DNA of 64,000 nucleotides from Legionella sp. PATHC035. GTDB taxonomy: Bacteria; Pseudomonadota; Gammaproteobacteria; Legionellales; Legionellaceae. A program made the position numbers and the translations under genes. Shown piece after piece: positions 34,425-41,501 of the stretch; the first letter of the stretch is position 1, and every line of letters begins with the position of its first letter. The stretch is taken from NCBI RefSeq assembly GCF_026191115.1, contig NZ_JAPHOT010000002.1, forward strand, positions 1-64,000, in the 5' to 3' direction. The notes under the pieces are model-generated. The model did not search any database, had not been told where the DNA came from, and saw only the letters and a list, made by a program, of their open reading frames with translations.

Positions 34425-34721
34425 ACAATTAAAACGTGGAATCCATTTATTTACAAAAGCAAAGTATATCAACTCGATCATCTAAACGAATTGCGTTGGG
34501 AATTTGTTCAACAGGAAGCTACAAATAAGCCTGAAATTCGATATGCGTTTGTCATTGAATTTGGTTTGCATTGCTTTACTCGTGGACTGAATACTCATAT
34601 AAAGGAGACATGGCAAAATATTGATCCCGAATTAATCTACTCAGACTCCAGAGAGCAGCGTATTTTTTGTTTTTCTCGCTATACTGGGTTGAATTACATA
34701 TCTGGGGCAAAAGCGAATTAG
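34425..34721 (+). pseudogene. Short unknown ORF, probably start-damaged
   Basis: A coherent frame IKTWNPFIYKSKVYQLDHL, LRWEFVQQEATNKPEIRYAFVIEFG ... RYTGLNYISGAKAN ends at 34721. It has no ATG; an ATGTAC at about 34422 is in another frame, and one base fewer in the following run would fuse it to this frame. The last codons overlap the left copy of a 25-bp inverted repeat. Family unknown. Confidence 0.4.
34693..34717 (+). repeat. 25-bp inverted repeat, left copy
   Basis: ATTACATATCTGGGGCAAAA GCGAA, exact inverse of 34876-34900, 158 bp apart. The intervening DNA has no gene. Could be the ends of a small non-autonomous element or a recombination site next to the integrase gene. Confidence 0.8.
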
Positions 34722-34875
34722 AGTTTCTATATCACACAAATAAGTGTTAATTATAATCAAACCGGTTGCGTGTCACACTAATTTTATTGATTCTCCCCTG
34801 GATTTTTTGTCACTCACTGAATGTCATAAATTATGAGATAAACTCAAGCCTGGCATGGTATCTATTGGATCTCAG

Positions 34876-34900
34876 TTCGCTTTTGCCCCAGATATGTAAT
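34876..34900 (-). repeat. 25-bp inverted repeat, right copy
   Basis: Starts TTCGCTTTTGCCCCAGATAT; partner of 34693-34717. Lies about 145 bp past the 3' end of the integrase gene. Confidence 0.8.
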
Positions 34901-34952
34901 CCAACTCATATTTGTGATAATTGTCACTATCTCCGGCAGTAAACTAGCTAAT

Positions 34953-34987
34953 AACAGATTTCCGCAGCGGTGTTGCGGAAATCTGTT
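34953..34987. terminator. 14-bp-arm perfect hairpin downstream of the integrase
   Basis: AACAGATTTCCGCA, 7-nt loop, TGCGGAAATCTGTT. Strong stem but no clear T-run, so it might be a terminator or a recombination-site element. Confidence 0.45.
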
Positions 34988-35003
34988 AAAGTAAAATGCG
35001 AAA

Positions 35004-35022
35004 CTGTCAGCATTGCTGACAG
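35004..35022 (-). terminator. Intrinsic terminator-like hairpin of the integrase gene
   Basis: CTGTCAGC-AAT-GCTGACAG when read on the minus strand, followed by TTTCGCATTTT. It lies 24 bp past the integrase stop. Confidence 0.55.
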
Positions 35023-35045
35023 AATTATTTTGGTACACCTCCTGA

Positions 35046-36281
35046 TTAATCTTCTTTCGACATTAGTCTTTTATATTTGGCAGATTGATGTCGTTCAAGG
35101 AGATCAATATCATTATATCGATCGGTAATAGCACTGGAACTATGACCAGCATCATCTCGTACGTGCGCAACAGGCCGCCCACGCATATTAATATCATCGG
35201 AAATACCTGTATGGCGCAACCAATGTACTGTTGCTGACTCAAAACTATCAGCCTCTATTGAAAAGCCGGTGCTTCTTAAATTTTGTATGGTGTTATCAAA
35301 GCAGTCTTGAACCAAGCGACGAATGTGTCTTGAACTAGTCATTGCTCCTTTACCTTTTTCTTTAGGTAATAGAGGGCTTTGATCATTCATTGAAGGAAGT
35401 GGGGTTAACTGCATACTGACACGATATCGCTTGAGTGCTGCAAGCATGTCATCAGGTACGGCAATATCTCGCATTTTGTTACCTTTTCCTACCGTCTTAA
35501 ACCACCAACATCCTTGGCTATCTTGATAAAAATGTCGCATTTCTGGAGTCCAACGATCACTGGCACATAGCTCAGAGATACGTAAGTACAATAAATAAAG
35601 CGCAGAAATAATAAACAATGTCCGTTCATGTCTATCGGGCGCATTATTTGCCATATTTTTAACTGTATCAAGACAAGTTCGCCATTGTTTTTCACTCAAG
35701 CGCATCACTTGTGCTTGATGTTGAGTTTTTTGGATATACTTGCTTTTTTGTTTGATCAAAGTAATCGGGTTAATGGATACTTTTTCCTCTAAGGCCAAGT
35801 AATTATAAAAACTGCTCAGCACCGTAAAAATTTCACGAATTGCTTTTTGTGATAATTGATAGTTTTGCTTATTGGGCCTCAGTCCATTTTTATGATCAAT
35901 TTTACTTACAGTGGCTACAAATGGGCGCCACTCATGGTTGGGAATGCGTTCGCCGTTATGCGTAATGAATCGTGCTACTTTTTTAAATCCAATCCATGAT
36001 TTTGGTGGATTGAAACAAAATTGCATGTAATTTTCAATGTCTTGCCGTTTCAAATCCAGTAATGATTTTTTCTCAATTAGCCAGGCCCATTGAATTAATC
36101 GTTCTACTTCTCGACGATATGATTCAAATGTGGCATTATTGTTATCATATTGTTTTAAAAAGTCGAGACAAAAAATTAGGTCATATGGCGCAAAAGATGG
36201 TGGCATAAATGCTTGCCAATTTTTTTCTTTAAGCTGTTGGCAAGTGTCTATTAATGGTTGTGGTATAGGAATACTTGCCAT
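35046..36281 (-). CDS. Tyrosine recombinase / integrase, full-length
   Basis: About 411 aa. SAM-like core-binding domain in the middle (FESYRREVERLIQWAWLIE), catalytic domain with Arg I in LYLLYLRISELCASDRW, HWLRHTG (HxxR), DAGHSSSAITDRYNDID with the His and nucleophile Tyr. The GHSS..ITDRY form and long N-terminal segment recall the family of phage-type integrases seen on proteobacterial islands. ATG 36281 is preferred over GTG 36287. It lies 29 bp after the DUF1016 gene in the same direction, so the two are likely co-transcribed. Confidence 0.88.
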   Translation of the reverse strand: MASIPIPQPLIDTCQQLKEKNWQAFMPPSFAPYDLIFCLDFLKQYDNNNATFESYRREVERLIQWAWLIEKKSLLDLKRQDIENYMQFCFNPPKSWIGFKKVARFITHNGERIPNHEWRPFVATVSKIDHKNGLRPNKQNYQLSQKAIREIFTVLSSFYNYLALEEKVSINPITLIKQKSKYIQKTQHQAQVMRLSEKQWRTCLDTVKNMANNAPDRHERTLFIISALYLLYLRISELCASDRWTPEMRHFYQDSQGCWWFKTVGKGNKMRDIAVPDDMLAALKRYRVSMQLTPLPSMNDQSPLLPKEKGKGAMTSSRHIRRLVQDCFDNTIQNLRSTGFSIEADSFESATVHWLRHTGISDDINMRGRPVAHVRDDAGHSSSAITDRYNDIDLLERHQSAKYKRLMSKED

Positions 36282-36309
36282 GGTCACACTCTAATTTAAA
36301 ATAAATAGA

Positions 36310-37380
36310 TCATTTGGTCTTATGCGTACTACCATCAATATTATCTTCACTGAATTCTGCTTCAAGTTCTGCAATGCTTGGCAGGTTTGATTTTAAGTTT
36401 TCAGGAATTGCCTTTGTAAGTTGATATTCAGAAACGCCTATTGGTTTTTCTATGCCTTTTAGAGCATACTCAGCAATGACTTTGCTTCTTGATTTGCAAA
36501 GCAATAAACCTATGCTAGGGTTATCGTGTTCCGTTTTAAGATACTGATCAACCAAGTTGAGATAAAAATTTAATTGTCCAGCATGTTCTGGTTTGAAGCG
36601 AACTGCCTTCCATTCTATAACAATAAATGCCCTAAGTTTTAAATGATAAAAGAGCATATCTAGGAAATAAGTTTCGCCATCAATTTCCATCGGATATTGA
36701 CTACCAACAAATGAGAAACCCTTGCCCAGCTCTAATAAAAACTTGGTAATATGTGCAATGGAAGCATGCTCAATTTCGCGCTCAAGTGCATCATCATGAA
36801 GACCTAAAAAATCAAAATTATATGGACTTTTAAGTACTTCTTGCGCAAGTGATGATTGTGCCGCTGGTAATCGGTGTATAAAATTAGATGCTTTACTAGA
36901 GGATAAAGCTTGAGATTGATATAAATTTTGATTAATATTTTTTTCAAGTGTTGAGCGTGACCAACCATTTTCAATGGTTTGACTTACATACCAATCACGC
37001 ATGATAGCATCATTAACTCTTTGTATTAAAACAACAATATGTCCCCAAGGTAAATCCCGCACAGCTTGTGCGCGAATTTCATTTAAATCAGGATATTCCT
37101 CGGCAAGACGTTTCATTCGTCGGATGTTTGCTACTGAATAACCCCGGGTTTCAGGAAATAAATTCTGTAGATCTCGAGATAATGTTTCAATAAAGCCCGT
37201 TCCCCAAGATTTTTGCTTCTGTTTCTCAATTATTTGTTTGCCAATGTACCAATAGTGGTTGATAACTTCTTGATTTACGGCCAGTGCTGCACGGAATTGT
37301 GAGGATTTTATTTGAGTTTTAAGCGCACTTAAAAATGACTTATAATCATGATCGAGATGAAAAGTTATTTCTTTTGACAT
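36310..37380 (-). CDS. DUF1016/YhcG-family PDDEXK nuclease
   Basis: 356 aa. N-terminal DUF1016 winged-helix part (VNQEVINHYWYIGKQIIEKQ, FPETRGYSVANIRRMKRLAEEYP, LPWGHIVVLIQRV) and a C-terminal PDDEXK nuclease core (FLDMLFYHLKLRAFIVIEWKA: D, then E-x-K). The family is common on mobile and defence islands and beside type I restriction systems; its natural target is not established here. AAAGG before the ATG supports the start. Confidence 0.88.
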   Translation of the reverse strand: MSKEITFHLDHDYKSFLSALKTQIKSSQFRAALAVNQEVINHYWYIGKQIIEKQKQKSWGTGFIETLSRDLQNLFPETRGYSVANIRRMKRLAEEYPDLNEIRAQAVRDLPWGHIVVLIQRVNDAIMRDWYVSQTIENGWSRSTLEKNINQNLYQSQALSSSKASNFIHRLPAAQSSLAQEVLKSPYNFDFLGLHDDALEREIEHASIAHITKFLLELGKGFSFVGSQYPMEIDGETYFLDMLFYHLKLRAFIVIEWKAVRFKPEHAGQLNFYLNLVDQYLKTEHDNPSIGLLLCKSRSKVIAEYALKGIEKPIGVSEYQLTKAIPENLKSNLPSIAELEAEFSEDNIDGSTHKTK

Positions 37381-37583
37381 ACTTGGTTCCTTTGTTGGAT
37401 TAACTAATCGATTTCAATTCAATTTGTCTTCCAAGCACAAAATTTTTGCTCACTGTCCTGTCGTGAGCGAAAATTATACGACTACGATAACTTAATTTCA
37501 AAAACTTTCTGCAACGGGCGTTGCAAAAAGTTTAATTGCCAAATTAGATATCAATAATACTTAATTTTCAAATAATTGCAAAC

Positions 37584-37609
37584 AGTCCAATAGTATAAAC
37601 TATTGGACT
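37584..37609. terminator. Perfect 11-bp hairpin (AGTCCAATAGT/ACTATTGGACT, 4-nt loop)
   Basis: Strong stem without a clear T-run on either strand; possible transcription barrier upstream of the DUF1016-integrase pair. Confidence 0.4.
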
Positions 37610-37682
37610 TATAAAAACTATCGATGCTGTTTTTGTATAGATCCCATTACCCCCAATTAAACTTTTGTGAGAATACTCTAAT

Positions 37683-37730
37683 TGGCGTAGCGCTCCAGAA
37701 CTTGCGCCCTGATGCAAAAATTTAAAATAT
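37683..37730 (-). repeat. Dispersed repeat 3' of an integrase relic, copy 1
   Basis: On the minus strand: ATATTTTAAATTTTTGCATC then AGGGCGCAAGTTCTGGAGCG and CTACGCCA. The same sequence with few differences lies on the plus strand at about 56817-56864. Both copies directly follow the same integrase coding tail, so the repeat is part of a mobile-element end. Confidence 0.85.
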
Positions 37731-37894
37731 CAGACTGGGAAGTCTCCAATAACATCATTATATTTATCTTGTGCATCAGCTAAGCTTAATTTTGAATAAA
37801 TTTCTAACGAATCTCTTTTCGCATGTTCGGAGTAAGGTTGGATAAAAGCATCATCAATATTTTTTTTTCTTAAGCCAAGTAAACAAAAAGTGTC
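37730..37894 (-). pseudogene. C-terminal relic of a tyrosine recombinase
   Basis: Open for 54 codons without a start: GLRKKNIDDAFIQPYSEHAK RDSLEIYSKLSLADAQDKY NDVIGDFPV. The pattern IQPYSGHA.R.SLEIYSRL.LADAQ..YD.VI..FPV is the C-terminal His/Tyr box region of a class of integrases (Tyr nucleophile probably in EIYSKL). The catalytic Arg and HxxR parts are gone. Confidence 0.6.
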
Positions 37895-38156
37895 TTAATT
37901 TATGTAATTTTAACGGCTACCCAATTATATTGTTGTTTGTCATATACTTATCAAGATTAGATAAAAGTAGATAAAAAATAAAAAGCAGGATTGAAGTGTA
38001 TGTACGTTAATTGGATCAAATAGATCATTAAACATACATGGTCGATTGAAACGAACGCCAAGGTATATCAGTATTTAATTTGAGAAATATCTTACAAAAA
38101 AATAAGCAAACAAATCAATTTATTTTATTAATATAAAGCTACAATGTAATTGTTTG

Positions 38157-38237
38157 GCGCAGCTGGATTGTTGACAGGATGTTGAAACACTAGCGAGATC
38201 AAGGATGATCTCAATTCAATGGCAATCACAGCTGCGC
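38157..38237. other. 81-nt imperfect stem-loop with a nested hairpin
   Basis: Outer arms GCGCAGCTG-GATTG (38157-38170) and CAATCACAGCTGCGC (38223-38237) pair except for one inserted base; inside, GAGATC-AAGGAT-GATCTC forms a second hairpin. No gene overlaps. Could be a structured RNA or a folded recombination site. Confidence 0.5.
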
Positions 38238-38364
38238 ACAGGCACAACTATGACTTCTATGTATACAGGACGTCCCTTGGTTAGCTCACTACAGAATTTA
38301 ATTCCACGCACAACAAAAAAGACCCAGAATTCAGCTTAACTTTTAATAATGAGATTACAGCTCT

Positions 38365-38745
38365 TTACCCAACTAACTCTTTAGCCCTATCCCAAATATG
38401 CATCAACTCATTAAGGGATAGACCCTCAAGGTTAATCAATTCACGTTCCTCAGCAATCAGTTTAACCGCTCGTAATCGTCTTTCAAATTTAGTCAGCGTT
38501 TGTCCAAGTGTTACTCTTGGGCTTAACTTACAAAAAATACACAGCGAAAACACTGCGTGGAGTAAATCACCAATCTCTTCTTGCAAAGCAGTTTGATTTT
38601 CTTTAGAACTATCATGATTCAAGTGCTCCTTGATTTCATCACACTCACTGTGAATTTGATTCATGATTTGGTCTGCACTTTGCCACTTGAACCCAAATTG
38701 GGAGGCTTCTTCTTCCAGAGCGCTAATTTTATCTAAAAGTTCCAT
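38365..38745 (-). CDS. MazG-like nucleotide pyrophosphohydrolase
   Basis: About 126 aa. MazG-type acidic helices: HSECDEIKEHL and LQEEIGDLLHAVFSLCIFCK form the EExxE-12-28-ExxD metal site. Hydrolyses non-canonical or alarmone-type nucleoside triphosphates (family role). ATG 38745 (MELLDKISALEEEASQFGFKW) is chosen because the conserved FGF.W motif follows closely; frame to 38790 is longer. It lies 61 bp after the toxin gene below, same strand. Confidence 0.8.
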   Translation of the reverse strand: MELLDKISALEEEASQFGFKWQSADQIMNQIHSECDEIKEHLNHDSSKENQTALQEEIGDLLHAVFSLCIFCKLSPRVTLGQTLTKFERRLRAVKLIAEERELINLEGLSLNELMHIWDRAKELVG

Positions 38746-38806
38746 GTTCAACCTAAAAGAGATTTGACTAATATTCTTAGAAGTACGCATTAGAATGATG
38801 CCATAC

Positions 38807-39061
38807 TTACTTAAACAAATCAGAATGAGATCCTGTTCTTGATAATCTTAACAACTGCACACAATCATCTTTAATGATTTTATAAATTAAAAGCCAATCA
38901 GGGGTTATATGACACTCACGATAACCATGCCAATCTCCTGAAAGATTATGATCTTTATGCTTGGGATCTAAAATAGAATCTAAAAGATCTTTATTTTTCC
39001 TCTGCTTTACTATCTTTTTAAGATCACGCTTAAATTGAGTAGCCAGTTCTAATTCAAGCAT
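38807..39061 (-). CDS. YafQ-like RelE-superfamily toxin, possibly shortened
   Basis: 84 aa. The end is the classic YafQ pattern: HNLSGDWHGYRECHITPDWLLIYKI and LLRLSRTGSHSDLF, containing the catalytic-region His and the C-terminal TGSHSDLF. YafQ cleaves mRNA on the ribosome. Compared with the usual about 92 aa, roughly ten residues appear missing between KNKDLLDSI and LDPKHKDH, so activity is uncertain. Its ATG overlaps the antitoxin stop by 8 bp. Confidence 0.8.
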   Translation of the reverse strand: MLELELATQFKRDLKKIVKQRKNKDLLDSILDPKHKDHNLSGDWHGYRECHITPDWLLIYKIIKDDCVQLLRLSRTGSHSDLFK

Positions 39062-39314
39062 TATCTATAGAATTCCAAACATCCTTCATTGTTTTAAATC
39101 GTTCGCCCTTACCTGACTCAAGCTCTTCAATTGCATCAAGCGTCTTTTTGTTCGGTATTTTTACATCAAATGGAAGACCATTTTGAAGACATACTTGACT
39201 ATAGAAAAGCCGAATAGCCTCAGCAGCAGATAAACCTACTTTATGTAATATCTCTTCCGCCTGTATTTTAAGAGCAGGCTCAATACGAGCATTAATTGTC
39301 GCCGCCTTATTCAT
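39054..39314 (-). CDS. DinJ/RelB-family antitoxin
   Basis: 86 aa: MNKAATINARIEPALKIQAE, EILHKVGLSAAEAIRLFYSQ, a ribbon-helix-helix antitoxin of the RelB/DinJ family, with the toxin-wrapping tail IPNKKTLDAIEELESGKGER. ATG 39314 has GGAGTG upstream and gives the family N-terminus; the frame to 39389 is an artefact of an open leader. Antitoxin-toxin order and overlap are typical. Confidence 0.85.
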   Translation of the reverse strand: MNKAATINARIEPALKIQAEEILHKVGLSAAEAIRLFYSQVCLQNGLPFDVKIPNKKTLDAIEELESGKGERFKTMKDVWNSIDNA

Positions 39315-39715
39315 GATATTCACTCCAATACTTTTCATAATTAAATTGTATAACAAATGCGTTACATTTTCAATGTTTGTTTTACACAAAGAGGCGTCTA
39401 ATTACCGATAATCAAGTTGGCCTATGGCTCCTCATAAAAACATCGATTCTGGCCCCACTTTAATCTCGCTCCTTTAAGTATCCCTCTGTAGTAATAACAA
39501 TAAAATAACGTATATTTTATAATTACGTGAAATACATCATGAAATAATTAGGATAGAAGTCGCAAATAAGTATGCCCATTATTTTGAGACAGATTTGAAG
39601 CCGTAACCTAAACACAGTGTGATTAAGTCAAGACCCGGTTGCTCGACTTTAACTACTCGTAAAAAAAGATTGTACCTGACATTGAAATATTAGAATTTTC
39701 TAATATAATGACCCT
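39315..39715. other. About 370 bp intergenic: TA promoter and BigR-like operator
   Basis: No gene seen. The left end must carry the dinJ-yafQ promoter; the right end carries the palindrome at 39687-39706. Nothing recognisable in between. Confidence 0.4.
39687..39706. promoter_or_regulatory. Operator 1 of the BigR-like regulator
   Basis: ATATTAGAA-TT-TTCTAATAT: nine-base perfect arms, 11 bp before the regulator ATG. A related site (40044-40061) lies in front of the next gene, which supports a shared regulator. Confidence 0.65.
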
Positions 39716-40030
39716 ATGAATACATTAATAAACACTAGCCTTGAAGTGATGAAAAATAATGCTTCTAAGGCTGAACAATTACTTAAACTTTTAGCCAATT
39801 CCAAAAGGCTTCTCATTCTATGCTATCTCCTCAAACAAGAATGCACGGTTGGCGAACTAGAACCCCTTGTCGGTTTGTCTCAATCTGCGCTTTCACAGCA
39901 TTTAGCTAAAATGAGGCGCGAAGGTGTACTTTCGGTAAGAAAAGAAGGGACTCGAGTTTATTATTTTATTAGCAAACCCGAAGTGGAAGCTGTTTTATCA
40001 ACGCTTTATTTAATTTATTGCAAAGAATAA
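39716..40030 (+). CDS. ArsR-family regulator, BigR/SqrR-like (persulfide sensor type)
   Basis: 104 aa. LLANSKRLLILCYLLKQECTVGELEPLVGLSQSALSQHLAKMRREGVLSVRKEGTRVYYF is close to BigR. The two cysteines that form the per- or tetrasulfide bridge in BigR/SqrR fall at the expected places, C36 (RLLILC) and C102 (YLIYCKE). So the inducer is likely a reactive sulfur species rather than a metal (inference). First gene of an operon with TolC, RND and DUF2892. Confidence 0.8.
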   Translation: MNTLINTSLEVMKNNASKAEQLLKLLANSKRLLILCYLLKQECTVGELEPLVGLSQSALSQHLAKMRREGVLSVRKEGTRVYYFISKPEVEAVLSTLYLIYCKE

Positions 40031-40043
40031 AAATCGCTCCATT

Positions 40044-40061
40044 CATTAGAATACTCTAATG
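40044..40061. promoter_or_regulatory. Operator 2, upstream of the TolC-family gene
   Basis: CATTAGA-ATAC-TCTAATG, seven-base arms, same ATTAGA/TCTAAT core as operator 1. It lies between the regulator stop and the tolC-like ATG. Confidence 0.55.
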
Positions 40062-40078
40062 TTTTAAGGATTTCTGTC

Positions 40079-41479
40079 ATGTTATTAAGTAGTATTACCC
40101 CAAGAAAACACAGTGCTTTTATTATTGTAATAAGTGCACTGTCGACTTCTCTTTGCGCAGGCTCGGTACCCATCTCATATTCTAAAGCGATTCAGCTTGC
40201 GCTCGCTAATAACCCTAAAATCCATGCGGCAAACGCTTCAATAGAAGCAGCGGTCGGGGCCTCAAAGCAAGCAAAAAGTATGAGTTGGCCACAATTAGAC
40301 CTTGAGGTAAGCGGAGCAAGGACTGATAATCCGATGTCGGTATTTGGTTATAAACTAAGTCAAGGGAATGCCAGTTTTGCTGATTTTGGCGCCAATCAAT
40401 ATACTGGACTAAATACCTTATATACCAAGCCTCAAGCATTAAACCACCCAGGATATTATAGTAATCTGGATACTGCGTTTAAACTAAGCGTTCCTATTTA
40501 TACTGGAGGAAGAATAAAAGCGCAGCAAGCACAGACGCGTGCTTTAGTTGCATCCGCACAACGTGGCAATCAACAAGCTCAAAATCAACTGGCGTATGAA
40601 GTCTATGTGTCCTATGAGCGTTTTTTAACAGCCAAGGAACTGGTAGGCATCGCTGAAAGACAGGTTGCTCGAGCAAAGGTGTTTCTGTCAACAACCAAGG
40701 ACCTAAAAAAGCAATCTATTACCCTAAATAGCGATGTATTAATGGCAGAGGCTTACTTAAACAGCTCTCTTCTTGGTTTATCTAATGCAAGAATTCAAAC
40801 AGAAGATGAACTTGATGGCTTTAGAACGTTGCTTGGTAGTCCCGAAAGCACCTTTATACCAAGTCGGCACACAACCTTGAGTGCAAAGACAAAACTCAAC
40901 TTTTTATTGATGACACGAGCAATCAATGATAATCCATCAATTAAAACCCTTCATGCACGTCTTCAAGCAGAAAAAGCGGTAATTGCTGCCTCTTTGGCAC
41001 TCTATAAGCCCCAAGTGTCGATGCAATTAAGACATGATTGGAATGGCAATACCATAGGTTCAGGCCTTCCGTCAGATACGATTGCGCTAGGTGCTAACTG
41101 GACTTTATTTAGTGCGGGCGAGCGCGCTGGCGCTGTCCAGGTAGCAAGTGCAAATGCAAAAAAAATTCAATTTGAGCTTGATGAGCAACGAAATCAGCTG
41201 CGATTACAATTAAAGCAAATACGGCGTGCCGAGCAACAAACTCTTTACGAGTTGCAATTAAGTCGACAAACAGCAGAGAAAGAAGAGGCAGTAATTCAAA
41301 AACTAAAGCAGCGATTTGGTCGTGGGTTGGTTCCTCTAAGTGCTTTATTGGAGAGTCAGATGAAACTAACGCAGAGTAAAGCACAAGAACTGCAAGCGCT
41401 TCATCAATCAAGAGTGCATCAAGCCCATTGGCTGATGCTCAGTAATCAACTAATTTCTAAAGCGATAAAAAGCGCATAA
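40079..41479 (+). CDS. TolC-family outer-membrane efflux protein
   Basis: 466 aa with a signal peptide (to about residue 28, LCAGS) and two TolC repeats (YSKAIQLALANNPKIHAANA; LTKSKAQELQALHQSRVHQA near the end). Outer-membrane channel for the RND pump that follows 22 bp later. AAGGA lies eight bases before the ATG. Confidence 0.88.
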   Translation: MLLSSITPRKHSAFIIVISALSTSLCAGSVPISYSKAIQLALANNPKIHAANASIEAAVGASKQAKSMSWPQLDLEVSGARTDNPMSVFGYKLSQGNASFADFGANQYTGLNTLYTKPQALNHPGYYSNLDTAFKLSVPIYTGGRIKAQQAQTRALVASAQRGNQQAQNQLAYEVYVSYERFLTAKELVGIAERQVARAKVFLSTTKDLKKQSITLNSDVLMAEAYLNSSLLGLSNARIQTEDELDGFRTLLGSPESTFIPSRHTTLSAKTKLNFLLMTRAINDNPSIKTLHARLQAEKAVIAASLALYKPQVSMQLRHDWNGNTIGSGLPSDTIALGANWTLFSAGERAGAVQVASANAKKIQFELDEQRNQLRLQLKQIRRAEQQTLYELQLSRQTAEKEEAVIQKLKQRFGRGLVPLSALLESQMKLTQSKAQELQALHQSRVHQAHWLMLSNQLISKAIKSA

Positions 41480-41501
41480 ATTGATTGTATACCAGGAGAC
41501 T

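Larger units (their letters stand above)
37381..38364. other. About 980 bp without an intact gene: hairpins and an integrase relic
   Basis: Contents: near-perfect hairpin 37502-37533 (13 of 14 paired), perfect 11-bp hairpin 37584-37609, an integrase C-terminal relic on the minus strand 37730-37894, a dispersed repeat at 37683-37730, and a large stem-loop at 38157-38237. A 29-codon plus-strand frame from about 38251 has no support. Confidence 0.6.

Noticed and set aside
38251-38340. 29-codon plus-strand frame MTSMYTGRPLVSSLQNLIPR...
   Set aside because: No ribosome site or conservation evidence; overlaps the end of the stem-loop region.
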